Shown here in pieces: positions 7,446 through 15,202 of a stretch of DNA of 64,000 nucleotides. The translations under genes were made by a program, and so were the position numbers. Position 1 is the stretch's first letter. Each line of letters opens with the position of its first letter. The stretch spans positions 124,001-188,000 of the forward strand of contig JAFSKK010000063.1 of NCBI GenBank assembly GCA_017448965.1, given 5' to 3'. The stretch is from Bacteroidaceae bacterium (GTDB lineage: Bacteria > Bacteroidota > Bacteroidia > Bacteroidales > Bacteroidaceae). The notes beneath the pieces are model-generated. The model did not search any database and was not told the DNA's origin. It worked only from the letters and a program-made list of their open reading frames with translations.

Positions 7446-9596
7446 ATGAAAGGTAAATTCTGTATCTTGTTGTGCAGCATGTTCGTATGGGTTCTTTGTG
7501 TCAGCGGGCAACGTCATTGGACGGTGGCCGATGGGCTTCCGACGGGTGAGGTGCAGCAGATTGTGGAACTCCCCAACGGTCAGATGCTCGTGAACTGCGA
7601 AGGAGTATTTTGTCTTTCGAATGGACATTCCTTCGACGTTATGTCCTGCAACCAAATCCTGGCATATAAGCTTTCCCAATACACCAATCGATATGGCCAA
7701 TTGTGGGAAGGAGACTCTATTTTATGGCTGCGAGACTTTTATCGAATCTACCGCTTTGACGCCCACCAATACAGATTTGTAAAAACCGACGAGGACGGAT
7801 CGGGCAGACCCTTCCTGAAAACCGTCCTTGCCGACAAGGCTGACACGCCACAGCCAACAGCACAACAACAACACGTCATCGACTCACTCCATATACATGA
7901 CGCTACCGTTGCCATAACTGACCGTCAGGGCGGTCTATGGATAGGCACTCGCACCAATGGTATCGTCTATCAGCCGCCACATAGGACTAAGCCTATGATA
8001 CACACTGGGAATGATCCCTTGATCGGACAAGCACGAAGTGCTTCCCTGCGCAACGGACAGACTATGTTTGTCATACAAATAGATGATGACAGGCAGTTGC
8101 GCTGTGATTCGCTTTCCCATTTGGCTTATGCTCAGTCAGACCACACAACCATACCGCTAAACGAGAAACTACCAGCTTTGAACCAATATCGCCACATGGT
8201 AGGAGCCTGTCCTTTGGACGAGGAGTGGGTGGCAGTCTATACACAAAATGGTGCTTTCCTGCTTGACACGAAGGCTGACACGCTGGCACCGTTCCCCCAT
8301 GCCTATGAGATAGAGTGCTACAGCAGTAAATACAACTGTATGCTGAAAGACCACAAGGGAACTTTATGGGTAGGAACTCAGAACGGACTCTTCAAAATGG
8401 AAGAAGTGAAAGGCAAAGGAACAAAAAGCGAAAAATACAAAACACCTGATAGAATTGAGGGACTGACGAACAACTGCATACGCAGTTTGGTGACAGATGC
8501 TGATGGACACGTGTGGACAGGCACATCGTATGGCATTTCACGTATTACGCCTACCGTTGTCAACCTCGGTGTAGATGACGGCATCCCTGCTAAACCAATG
8601 ATGGATTGTGCCGCACTGCTCCTTACCGACAAACGATTGGTTTTCGCAGCAGGTGGTGGATTGGCCGTATCTTTCCGCCCCGACGAACAATTAGGTGAGG
8701 AAAAGCCACTCCCCGTCGTCATTACCAACATCACAATAAACGGAGAAACGGTTGAAAGTTCGACGCTTTCCCTTTTAGGCAACCTTTCCTACAAACAGAA
8801 CTACCTCTCATTCCAGTTCTCAACCCTCAACTACGCCACACCCTCGCACGACCGCTACCGTTACCGCATCCGGAATTTGGAAAGTGAATGGAACACTTGC
8901 AGTGATGGGGGTGGACAATGTACAGCCATCTATAGGGCGCTACCCCCAGGCGATTACACCTTTGAGGTACAGGCTGCTACGGCATCGAGCGAATGGGGAA
9001 CTGTCACCACATTCCAATTCGCCATACGTCCACCTTGGTGGCTCACATGGTGGATGAAGACAGCCTATGGCCTGGCTACCATCCTGATGATTGTGGGTCT
9101 CATTAGCGTCTATCTGCAGAAAAAGAAAGCAAAATTGAGGCGAGAGAATGATGCACGAGTGAACCACCTCTTTGAGTTGCGCGAGGAAGCCCGACACCAA
9201 TTTGCTGAGTCGGCTAACATCTCTCCCGACAAGATAGCCATCAATGCCGAAGAGGAAAAGCTTGTATCTCAGATGCTAAAAGCCATTGAAGCACATATCG
9301 ATAACGAGCAATACAACGCTGACCTGTTGGCACGCGATGTCGCCATGAGCCGCGCTTCGCTCTACAAAAAGTTGCAAAACATGCTCGGCATTACACCTAC
9401 TGATTTCATCCGAAAAGTGCGCCTGAAGCGAGCTGCCCAGTTGCTTACCGAATCCCAGCTCTCCATCAATGAAATTGCCACTCATGTCGGTTTCGCCACT
9501 GCTCGCAACTTCTCTTCCTCTTTTAAAAAGATATTCGGTGTTACCCCCTCGGAGTACCGCAATAGAGAAGAAAATGCTAAAAAAACGCATAATTGA
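7446..9596 (+). CDS. Membrane-spanning sensor/AraC transcriptional regulator without a kinase (HTCS-like)
   Basis: The protein has 716 residues. A signal sequence (1-21) leads into a periplasmic beta-propeller of Reg_prop type (repeats such as GLWIGTRTNGI, TLWVGTQNGLF and HVWTGTSYGIS). A Y_Y_Y domain follows (about 455-525; YRYRIRNLESEW, PPGDYTFEVQA), then one membrane helix (about 537-560), a basic coiled linker and a C-terminal AraC DNA-binding domain (about 605-710; two helix-turn-helix units, SINEIATHVGFATARNFSSSFKK). Canonical hybrid two-component systems carry a histidine kinase and receiver between the membrane helix and the AraC domain; both are missing here, and the length leaves no room for them. 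It probably senses pectin oligosaccharides in the periplasm and regulates the divergent minus-strand cluster. How the signal crosses the membrane is unknown. Confidence 0.85.
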   Translation: MKGKFCILLCSMFVWVLCVSGQRHWTVADGLPTGEVQQIVELPNGQMLVNCEGVFCLSNGHSFDVMSCNQILAYKLSQYTNRYGQLWEGDSILWLRDFYRIYRFDAHQYRFVKTDEDGSGRPFLKTVLADKADTPQPTAQQQHVIDSLHIHDATVAITDRQGGLWIGTRTNGIVYQPPHRTKPMIHTGNDPLIGQARSASLRNGQTMFVIQIDDDRQLRCDSLSHLAYAQSDHTTIPLNEKLPALNQYRHMVGACPLDEEWVAVYTQNGAFLLDTKADTLAPFPHAYEIECYSSKYNCMLKDHKGTLWVGTQNGLFKMEEVKGKGTKSEKYKTPDRIEGLTNNCIRSLVTDADGHVWTGTSYGISRITPTVVNLGVDDGIPAKPMMDCAALLLTDKRLVFAAGGGLAVSFRPDEQLGEEKPLPVVITNITINGETVESSTLSLLGNLSYKQNYLSFQFSTLNYATPSHDRYRYRIRNLESEWNTCSDGGGQCTAIYRALPPGDYTFEVQAATASSEWGTVTTFQFAIRPPWWLTWWMKTAYGLATILMIVGLISVYLQKKKAKLRRENDARVNHLFELREEARHQFAESANISPDKIAINAEEEKLVSQMLKAIEAHIDNEQYNADLLARDVAMSRASLYKKLQNMLGITPTDFIRKVRLKRAAQLLTESQLSINEIATHVGFATARNFSSSFKKIFGVTPSEYRNREENAKKTHN

Positions 9597-9656
9597 AAAT
9601 TAAAAGAGTTGATTGTTTCCTAATGGCTAACTGAAATATAGCTCGGATAAAAACTC

Positions 9657-9675
9657 TTTGTAATGTCATTACAAA
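9657..9675. repeat. 19-nt perfect palindrome downstream of the regulator
   Basis: TTTGTAATG and CATTACAAA flank a single central T. It lies 60 nt after the regulator stop. It could be a weak terminator stem or an operator; no T-tract follows, so neither role is established. Confidence 0.35.
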
Positions 9676-9800
9676 ATGGAGCCTAAATGTGGTTAAATAC
9701 GTTAATTTTTCATCTTTTCTAATCTCTATAGAATCCACGTCACCACTTTTCTACCGTTTAAGATGTAAATAGCTGATAGAAAAAGACTTGCAAATACTAA

Positions 9801-9832
9801 CTTGTTTTTTTCCTTTTTTTTCACTATCTTTG
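9801..9832 (+). promoter_or_regulatory. Promoter of the candidate ncRNA locus
   Basis: CTTG at 9801-9804, a 20-nt spacer and TATCTTTG at 9825-9832 fit the Bacteroidota -33/-7 pattern. The predicted start is near 9838-9840, which is the first base of a GAAACGC...GCGTTTC stem. No gene of credible length follows. Confidence 0.55.
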
Positions 9833-9881
9833 TACCAGAAACGCAAGTCGGTACACTCTTGTCATCATGAGGCGCGTTTCT

Positions 9882-9952
9882 TCAATTCCTTGTACTGATT
9901 GATCAATTCCTTCTACTTATTCATCAATTCCTTCTACTAATCGATCAATTCC
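9882..9952 (+). repeat. Three 21-nt tandem repeats plus a partial copy (TCAATTCC...)
   Basis: Units at 9882-9902, 9903-9923 and 9924-9944 each begin TCAATTCCTT; a fourth partial unit (TCAATTCC) occupies 9945-9952. Units differ at a few positions in their last third. The period is a multiple of three. Confidence 0.85.
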
Positions 9953-10207
9953 AAGAAGGGATCGAGTTTATCACTTACACTATCACCGGGGAGGTTCTTC
10001 CACTGAGTCAGTGGAGGTTTCCCCACTGCCGTCATTGCCTTTGTTGCGGCAGCCACAACTATCCGTTCCATCCGCTTCATCATCCCGCAGGGATATGTTT
10101 TTTCTTACAAGCCCGCTGCGCGAGCGATGAAACGGATTGATCGGATTTTTCTTGCGGTTTCTGTTCAAGAATCAGCGGAATTCAAATTTATTTTCTCGAA
10201 TAAAAAA

Positions 10208-10246
10208 AGCCGTCGTTACCTAGCGTGGTAATGACGGCTTTTTTTT
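10208..10246. terminator. Bidirectional intrinsic terminator
   Basis: AGCCGTCGTTACC (10208-10220), loop TAGCGT, GGTAATGACGGCT (10227-10239): 13 pairs with one G-T, with A-tract before and T-tract after. It can end transcription of the candidate RNA on the plus strand and of the oxidoreductase operon on the minus strand. Confidence 0.9.
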
Positions 10247-10350
10247 GTTTTGATGGTGTTTGTCAATTCATTTTCTGAATGTACCCCCGATGTTCATTCG
10301 CATTTTGTTTCGTCGTCGTTCCTTGACTCACAGAATGCTATTGCCATCCC

Positions 10351-10393
10351 AACTCATTCAAAATCTATACTTAATTCATCTTCTGAATGAGTT
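10351..10393. repeat. Inverted repeat spanning the stop codon of the gamma subunit gene
   Basis: AACTCATTCA (10351-10360) and TGAATGAGTT (10384-10393) are perfect complements around a 23-nt loop that contains the stop codon. There is no T-tract, so it is not a standard terminator. An 18-nt near copy of the gene end (10372-10389) also occurs at 10263-10280. Confidence 0.4.
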
Positions 10394-10916
10394 CCATGCC
10401 GCGACGGATGGCCTCCTCGTTCATGGGGATGAGTTTGTGGTGGCGTTCGGGCAGTGCCTTGTGGAGTCCCTTCACCACGTCTTCTACTGTGGCAACAGGG
10501 CGCACCTTGAGGTAGCCGCCCAGGACGAGCATGTTGAACACCTTGGAGTTGCCTGTACGGGCAGCCTCTTCCATGGCGTCGATGCGATAGACGTTGATGT
10601 CGTCACGCTTCGGGGGCTGGATGATGGAGTGTCCATCGTAGATGATGCAGCCGCCGGGCTTGACGAGTGGCTCGAACTTCTCGAGAGAGGGCTGGTTGAG
10701 CACAATGGCTGTGTCGTAGGCACTGACGATGGGGGAGGATACCATGTCGTCGCTGATGATGACGGTCACATTGGCGGTGCCACCACGTTGTTCGGGACCG
10801 TATGCGGGCATCCAACTCACCTGCTTGTCTTCCATGATGCCAGCGTAGGCAAGAATCTTGCCCATGGAGAGGACACCTTGTCCTCCAAATCCTGATATGA
10901 TAATTTCTTCTGTCAT
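10371..10916 (-). CDS. 2-oxoacid:ferredoxin oxidoreductase, gamma subunit
   Basis: The protein has 181 residues and is cytoplasmic. The glycine-rich start IIISGFGGQGVLSMGKILA and the GPEQRGGTANVTV motif (about residues 40-52) are diagnostic of the gamma domain of pyruvate/2-oxoglutarate/2-oxoisovalerate:ferredoxin oxidoreductases, which helps bind coenzyme A. It is the last gene of a six-gene minus-strand operon and is separated from the beta subunit gene by a 111-nt gap holding a palindrome. Substrate (2-oxoglutarate or branched-chain 2-oxoacid) cannot be read from this subunit. The bidirectional terminator at 10208-10246 follows the gene. Confidence 0.92.
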   Translation of the reverse strand: MTEEIIISGFGGQGVLSMGKILAYAGIMEDKQVSWMPAYGPEQRGGTANVTVIISDDMVSSPIVSAYDTAIVLNQPSLEKFEPLVKPGGCIIYDGHSIIQPPKRDDINVYRIDAMEEAARTGNSKVFNMLVLGGYLKVRPVATVEDVVKGLHKALPERHHKLIPMNEEAIRRGMELIQKMN

Positions 10917-10921
10917 AGTAG

Positions 10922-11030
10922 TAAAGTGAAAAGTGAAGAGTGAAAAGTGAAAAATTTGCTACCGCACGTGTTCGTCAACAGTTTACTTACTGCCGCGGCA
11001 GCAAATTTTTCACTTTTCATTTTTACTTTA
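10922..11030. repeat. Palindromic element between beta and gamma subunit genes
   Basis: A 25-nt arm at 10941-10965 pairs with 10995-11019 at 24 of 25 positions around a 29-nt loop. Outer flanks also partly match (TAAAGTGAAAAGTG versus the complement of the right end). It fills nearly the whole intergenic gap, includes the beta-gene stop codon, and has no T-tract. It behaves like a small non-autonomous insertion or REP-type element. Confidence 0.75.
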
Positions 11031-11792
11031 TACATTGTTTTTGAGGTCTCCCAATGGGTAATAAGGGAACATGTTGTCAACCATCCACTGGTTGGCCTGC
11101 TCGGGTGTCATCTTCCAGCCTGATGCGCAGGTGGAGACAATCTCGACAAGGGAGGTTCCCTTCTTGTTCATGGAGTTCTCGAATGCCTGACGGATGGCCT
11201 TCTTGGCCTTGCGGATGTTGGCGACCGTGTTGACTGCCTGACGTGTCACGTAGCAGGTGCCTTCGAGGTTGACGGCAAGGTCGGTGATGTGAAGTGGGTA
11301 TCCGTGCAGATCTGCCTGGCGGCCGTAGGGACAGGTGGCGGTCTTCATGCCCATCAGTGTGGTGGGTGCCATCTGACCGCCAGTCATGCCGTAGATGGCG
11401 TTGTTGATGAAGATCATGGCGATGTTCTCACCACGGTTCAGTGCATGGATGGTCTCACCCGTACCGATGCAGGCCATGTCGCCGTCGCCCTGATAGGTGA
11501 AGACGAGCTTGTTAGGCCAGAGGCGCTTGATGGCAGATGCACAGGCTGGTGCACGTCCATGGCTGGCTTCAATCCAATCGACATCCACATAGCGGTAGGC
11601 GAATACGGCGCAACCCACTGGGCAGATGGCGATGGTGTCTTCTTCCATGCCCATCTCTTCGATGATTTCGGCAACGAGTTTGTGAACCACACCATGACTG
11701 CAGCCAGGGCAGTAGTGCATTGGCGTCTCGTTCATCAGGGCCGGTTTGCCGTAGATTCTATTCTCGGGTATAATCAGTTCTTCGCGTGTCAT
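11028..11792 (-). CDS. 2-oxoacid:ferredoxin oxidoreductase, beta (thiamine pyrophosphate) subunit
   Basis: The protein has 254 residues. The TPP-binding signature is present: GDGDMACIGTGETIHAL followed by NNAIYGMTGGQ (about residues 100-140). HYCPGCSHG near residue 27 and CPVGCAVF near 57 supply the cysteines expected for the iron-sulfur cluster of two-subunit-core enzymes. With the alpha and gamma subunits and the ferredoxin it would interconvert an acyl-CoA plus CO2 and a 2-oxoacid. A long palindromic element separates it from the alpha gene, but the gene order is that of an intact operon. Confidence 0.93.
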   Translation of the reverse strand: MTREELIIPENRIYGKPALMNETPMHYCPGCSHGVVHKLVAEIIEEMGMEEDTIAICPVGCAVFAYRYVDVDWIEASHGRAPACASAIKRLWPNKLVFTYQGDGDMACIGTGETIHALNRGENIAMIFINNAIYGMTGGQMAPTTLMGMKTATCPYGRQADLHGYPLHITDLAVNLEGTCYVTRQAVNTVANIRKAKKAIRQAFENSMNKKGTSLVEIVSTCASGWKMTPEQANQWMVDNMFPYYPLGDLKNNV

Positions 11793-11794
11793 AA

Positions 11795-11920
11795 AGACCC
11801 TCTCCCCGCTCCCCCTGTTGAGGGGGAGAGTAGAATGTTTGTGGGGAGGATTCTACTTAATTATTATCGTTCTTATGGTGACCACTCCCTCCCTCAACAG
11901 GGAGGGTGAGGGGAGGGTCT
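11795..11920. repeat. Inverted-repeat element between alpha and beta subunit genes
   Basis: Imperfect terminal inverted repeats of about 33 nt begin AGACCCTC and share CCCTGTTGAGGG; the left arm starts at 11795 and the right arm ends at 11920. The interior (about 11835-11885) is AT-richer. The element fills the 129-nt gap almost exactly, abutting the alpha stop codon, as expected of a MITE-like insertion. Confidence 0.75.
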
Positions 11921-11921
11921 C

Positions 11922-13055
11922 CTACTTCATCCAGTAGCCCTTCGGCCATTTGTTACTCATTCTTTCGCGTGCCATGCTCTTGAAGTCTTCCACAATCTCC
12001 ATTGGAGAGGAGACCATACCGCCTGAACGTCCAGAGTGGAACACGGTGGCTTGTCCTTCGGTGGCGAGACGCACGTCGTTAATCATCTGGCCTTCGCACT
12101 GCTCGACGCAGAGAATGCTCTTGATGCGCTCGGAGAGTTGGCTGATAATCTTGTTGGGGAAAGGCCAAAGGGTCTTCGGACGCAGCATGCCCACCTTCAT
12201 GCCTGCCTCATGCAGCAAGTCGATGGCTTTCATGCTGATGCGAGACGAGATGCCGTATGCCACAATGAGGTATTCGGTGTCGTCATCTACGCGGTAGAGT
12301 TCATAGTCCACTTCTTCGGCTTCCACTTGACGGTATTTGGCAGCCATCTTCTGGTTGCGGTCTTCCATCACCTGTGGGTCGAACTCCAGCGTGGACATGA
12401 AGTTGTACTTGCGGTTCTTCAGGCCGATGCCGTTGGTGGCCCAAGGGCACTGCTTGGCGATTTCCTCGTCGGTGCGACGTGGACGATAGGGCGGGAGCTC
12501 CACCTTTTCCATCATCTGGCCGAGCACACCATCGGAAAGGATGATGACGGGCATGCGCCACTTGAACGTCAACTCAGCAGCCTTGCCCATGCAGTCGCAC
12601 ATTTCCTGCACACTGTTGGGTGCCAGTACGATGGTGTTGTAGTCGCCGTTGCCACCGCCATAGACAGCCTGATAATAGTCGGCCTGACCGGGTTGGATGG
12701 TGCCAAGACCTGGACCTCCACGGCCAACGCTGACGATGACACCAGGCAGTTCGTTACCTGCCATGTAGCTCAGTCCTTCCTGCATCAAGGCGATGCCAGG
12801 AGAAGAACTGGAGGTGAACACCAGTTTGCCTGTACAGCCTGCACCGTACAGCATATTGATAGAAGCCAACTCGCTCTCTGCCTGCAAAACCACCATTCCT
12901 GTGGTTTCCCAAGGCTTATCGGCAGCGAGTGTCTCCAACACTTCACTCTGTGGGGTAATCGGATAACCAAAGAAACCATCGTAACCGTAACGGATGGCGG
13001 CTTTGGCGATTACTTCATTGCCTTTCAGCAATACAATGTCTTTGTTATTGTCCAT
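11922..13055 (-). CDS. 2-oxoacid:ferredoxin oxidoreductase, alpha subunit (VorB/KorA type)
   Basis: The protein has 377 residues. I chose the start at 13055 (MDNNKDIVLLKGNEVIAKAA) because it overlaps the ferredoxin gene by only 11 nt; the longer frame from 13187 would lie inside that gene. The pyrimidine-binding domain starts with YDGFFGYPITPQSEVLE, followed by the SSSPGIALMQEGLSYMAG and GGPGLGTIQPGQADYYQ segments typical of VorB/KorA. Similar Bacteroidota proteins are usually named 3-methyl-2-oxobutanoate dehydrogenase subunit VorB. Context with an acid:CoA ligase suggests work on branched-chain or aryl acyl-CoAs, but 2-oxoglutarate cannot be excluded. Confidence 0.92.
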   Translation of the reverse strand: MDNNKDIVLLKGNEVIAKAAIRYGYDGFFGYPITPQSEVLETLAADKPWETTGMVVLQAESELASINMLYGAGCTGKLVFTSSSSPGIALMQEGLSYMAGNELPGVIVSVGRGGPGLGTIQPGQADYYQAVYGGGNGDYNTIVLAPNSVQEMCDCMGKAAELTFKWRMPVIILSDGVLGQMMEKVELPPYRPRRTDEEIAKQCPWATNGIGLKNRKYNFMSTLEFDPQVMEDRNQKMAAKYRQVEAEEVDYELYRVDDDTEYLIVAYGISSRISMKAIDLLHEAGMKVGMLRPKTLWPFPNKIISQLSERIKSILCVEQCEGQMINDVRLATEGQATVFHSGRSGGMVSSPMEIVEDFKSMARERMSNKWPKGYWMK

Positions 13056-13284
13056 CGCTTTCCTCCTTTTTTCGGTAAACCGTGATGCAGCCGTCTGGGC
13101 ATACAATTGCACAACTGGTGCAGCCGTTGCATGCCTCCCAGTTGGTTTGTTCCGCATAATTGTAGCCTTTGTGGTTGACGGTGGCACTCAGTGTGACAAG
13201 ATGTAATGGACATGCTATCGTGCAGAGGTTGCAGCCCTTGCAACGCTCAATATCCACGACGATAGCGCCTCTCATTTTTGCCAT
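13045..13284 (-). CDS. Two-cluster 4Fe-4S ferredoxin, delta subunit of the oxidoreductase
   Basis: The protein has 79 residues with two 4Fe-4S motifs: CKGCNLCTIACP (about 15-26) and CNGCTSCAIVCP (about 52-63). It is the electron donor/acceptor of the complex encoded downstream, and its 11-nt overlap with the alpha gene indicates translational coupling. A 56-nt gap of AT-rich repeat-like DNA separates it from the TPR gene upstream. Confidence 0.93.
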   Translation of the reverse strand: MAKMRGAIVVDIERCKGCNLCTIACPLHLVTLSATVNHKGYNYAEQTNWEACNGCTSCAIVCPDGCITVYRKKEESDGQ

Positions 13285-13340
13285 AATTATATTATCTTTC
13301 TTTTGCTTTTAATTTTCAACTTTCAATTTTCATCCCTCCT

Positions 13341-13520
13341 CTACGGATTGAACCTGTCTTTGTAGTAGAACTCGATGATGTTCATGGTCATCTTGCGTAG
13401 TTCCACAGCTTCCGATGCAGGATTCAGTTTGATGGCTTCAGCATAAGCGTCAAGGCAGGTCTTCCAGTCTTGACGCGCATACGCTTCTTTGCCTTTATTC
13501 AGCCAATCTGTTTCAGTCAT
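13341..13520 (-). CDS. Small TPR-like protein coupled to the acyl-CoA ligase
   Basis: The frame has 59 codons from the ATG at 13518-13520, which overlaps the ligase stop codon (ATGA). The translation has a single TPR-type helix pair: WLNKGKEAYARQDWKTCLDA then YAEAIKLNPASEAVELRKM, ending in a short amphipathic tail. The overlap and position between ligase and oxidoreductase genes argue that it is real and acts with them, perhaps as an assembly or docking factor; that function is inference. The protein is short enough to be missed by automatic gene calling. Confidence 0.7.
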   Translation of the reverse strand: MTETDWLNKGKEAYARQDWKTCLDAYAEAIKLNPASEAVELRKMTMNIIEFYYKDRFNP

Positions 13521-15202
13521 CAGTCGGCTTGTTTGTACTTCTCAGCATCATTCTCTCGAATCTCCACACGGCGAATCTTGCCTGAATGTGTTTTCGGCAG
13601 TTCATCAACGAACTCGATAATGCGTGGATATTTGTAAGGGGCAGTCGTGCGCTTCACGTGGTCTTGCAGCTCCTTGATGAGGTCTTCGTTGGCTTTGTCT
13701 TTCCATTCTTTGCCCAACACGATAGTGGCTTTCACCACCATGCCACGGATCTCGTCGGGCACACCTGTGATGGCGCATTCAACAACGGCAGGGTGGGTCA
13801 TCAAGGCACTTTCCACCTCGAAAGGACCGATACGGTAGCCTGACGACTTGATGACATCGTCGGCACGACCTACAAACCAGAAGTAACCTTCTTCATCCTT
13901 GTAGGCAAGGTCGCCCGTGAAGTAGTAGCCATCGTGCCATGCCTTGTTGGTCTCCTCAGGATTGCGGTAGTACTCGCAGCAGAGTCCAATAGGTTTCCGT
14001 CGGTCAGTCCGAATGGCAATCTGTCCTTCCTCTCCCACTTTGGCTTCGGTCAAATCGTGCTTCAGCAGGTGAATGTCGTATTGTGGCATCGGTTTGCCCA
14101 TCGAACCAGGCTTGGTCTTCATCCAAGGTGTGGTGCCGATGAGGCATGTACCTTCGCTTTGTCCGAAACCTTCCTTGATTTCCAGTCCTGTGATTTCCAA
14201 GAATTTATCGTAAACAGCCGAGTTCAGTGCTTCGCCAGCCGTTGTGACGTGTTCGAGTGAACTGAGGTCGAAGCGACTCAAGTCTTCGCGAATCATGAAA
14301 CGATAGATGGTAGGTGGCGCACAGAAACTGGTGATGCGGTATTGGCCAACCTTTGTCAGAATGTCGGCAGCGTTGAACTTTTCGTGGTCGTACACGAAGA
14401 GTGTTGCGCCTGCAATCCATTGTCCGTACATCTTGCCCCATGTGGCTTTTGCCCAACCTGTGTCGGCCACGGTGAGATGGAGGCTACCCATGTGGAGATT
14501 GTGCCAATAGGCTCCAGTGCCGATATGACCGAGTGGGTAGGTGTGGTCGTGGATGGCCATCTTGGGCTGTCCGTTGGTGCCAGAGGTGAAGTACATGAGC
14601 AGATAATCGGATGATTTGGTCACACGTCCGCTCTTGTCCTCTTTTGCCACTCTGACTCCGGCCTTGAAGTCTTCCCATCCTTCTGGAACAATCGGGCCAA
14701 TGCTGATGCGGTGCTTCAAAACGGGCCATTCGGCGTATGCTTCGTCGATGTGCTTCAGAATCAGTTCGTCACCTGCTGCCACGATGGCCTTCACGCCAGC
14801 GCTCTTCACACGGTAAACAATGTCCTTCTTTGTCAGCAAGAATGAAGCGGGAATGGCTACTGCACCAATCTTGTGCAGTGCCAGCATGGTGAGCCAGAAC
14901 TGGTAGCGGCGCTTCATGATGAGCATGACGAAGTCGCCTTTATGGATGCCCAGTGAACGGAAATAACTCACTACTTTGTTGGTTTCCCGACGGATGTCGG
15001 CAAACGTGAATCGGCGTTCGATGCCTTTGTCGTTGCACCACAGCAACGCCAGGCGATCGGGCGTTTCTTCTGCCCACTTGTCCATTACGTCGTAGGCGAA
15101 GTTGAAGTTTTCTGGAATGACAAATTCGAAATTCTTCTCAAAGTCTTCTTGAGAAGTGAAGGTTGACTTTTTTAGGAACCTGTCAAGCATAGTGTTGGCC
15201 AT
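13520..15202 (-). CDS. AMP-forming acyl-CoA synthetase
   Basis: The protein has 560 residues of the ANL (adenylate-forming) superfamily. Core motifs are visible: the phosphate loop YFTSGTNGQPKMAIHDH (about 207-223), TTAGEALN, EGFGQSEGT, YFTGDLAYKDEEGYFWFVGRADD (about 430-452), and the hinge and catalytic-lysine region KTHSGKIRR near the C-terminus. It resembles medium-chain or acetyl-type ligases that activate short acids to CoA thioesters. It is the first gene of the operon and overlaps the TPR gene by 4 nt or less. With the oxidoreductase it could activate short or branched acids for reductive carboxylation to 2-oxoacids. The acid specificity is not evident from sequence. Confidence 0.9.
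   Translation of the reverse strand: MANTMLDRFLKKSTFTSQEDFEKNFEFVIPENFNFAYDVMDKWAEETPDRLALLWCNDKGIERRFTFADIRRETNKVVSYFRSLGIHKGDFVMLIMKRRYQFWLTMLALHKIGAVAIPASFLLTKKDIVYRVKSAGVKAIVAAGDELILKHIDEAYAEWPVLKHRISIGPIVPEGWEDFKAGVRVAKEDKSGRVTKSSDYLLMYFTSGTNGQPKMAIHDHTYPLGHIGTGAYWHNLHMGSLHLTVADTGWAKATWGKMYGQWIAGATLFVYDHEKFNAADILTKVGQYRITSFCAPPTIYRFMIREDLSRFDLSSLEHVTTAGEALNSAVYDKFLEITGLEIKEGFGQSEGTCLIGTTPWMKTKPGSMGKPMPQYDIHLLKHDLTEAKVGEEGQIAIRTDRRKPIGLCCEYYRNPEETNKAWHDGYYFTGDLAYKDEEGYFWFVGRADDVIKSSGYRIGPFEVESALMTHPAVVECAITGVPDEIRGMVVKATIVLGKEWKDKANEDLIKELQDHVKRTTAPYKYPRIIEFVDELPKTHSGKIRRVEIRENDAEKYKQAD

Larger units (their letters stand above)
9838..10246 (+). ncRNA. Candidate structured untranslated RNA of about 400 nt
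   Basis: Promoter, hairpins, tandem repeats and terminator line up on the plus strand with no convincing reading frame. From the 5' end: a stem GAAACGC (9838-9844)/GCGTTTC (9874-9880); three 21-nt repeats (9882-9944) plus a partial fourth copy; a compound hairpin with outer GGGGA (9988-9992)/TCCCC (10020-10024) and an inner 15-nt palindrome (10000-10014); a longer-range pairing of 10070-10081 with 10126-10137 (11 of 12 pairs); and a strong terminator at 10208-10246. The only start codon near the 5' end (9867) meets a stop after 11 codons. It shows no signature of RNase P RNA, tmRNA or SRP RNA that I can recognise. A decayed gene is the main alternative, because the repeats keep one frame open apart from that stop. 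Confidence 0.4.

Noticed and set aside
9882-9952. Possible CRISPR array
   Set aside because: The 21-nt units are directly adjacent with no spacers, and no cas genes are present.
12036-13085. 349-codon plus-strand frame
   Set aside because: Antisense to the oxidoreductase alpha subunit; the His/Val-rich translation is typical of shadow frames.
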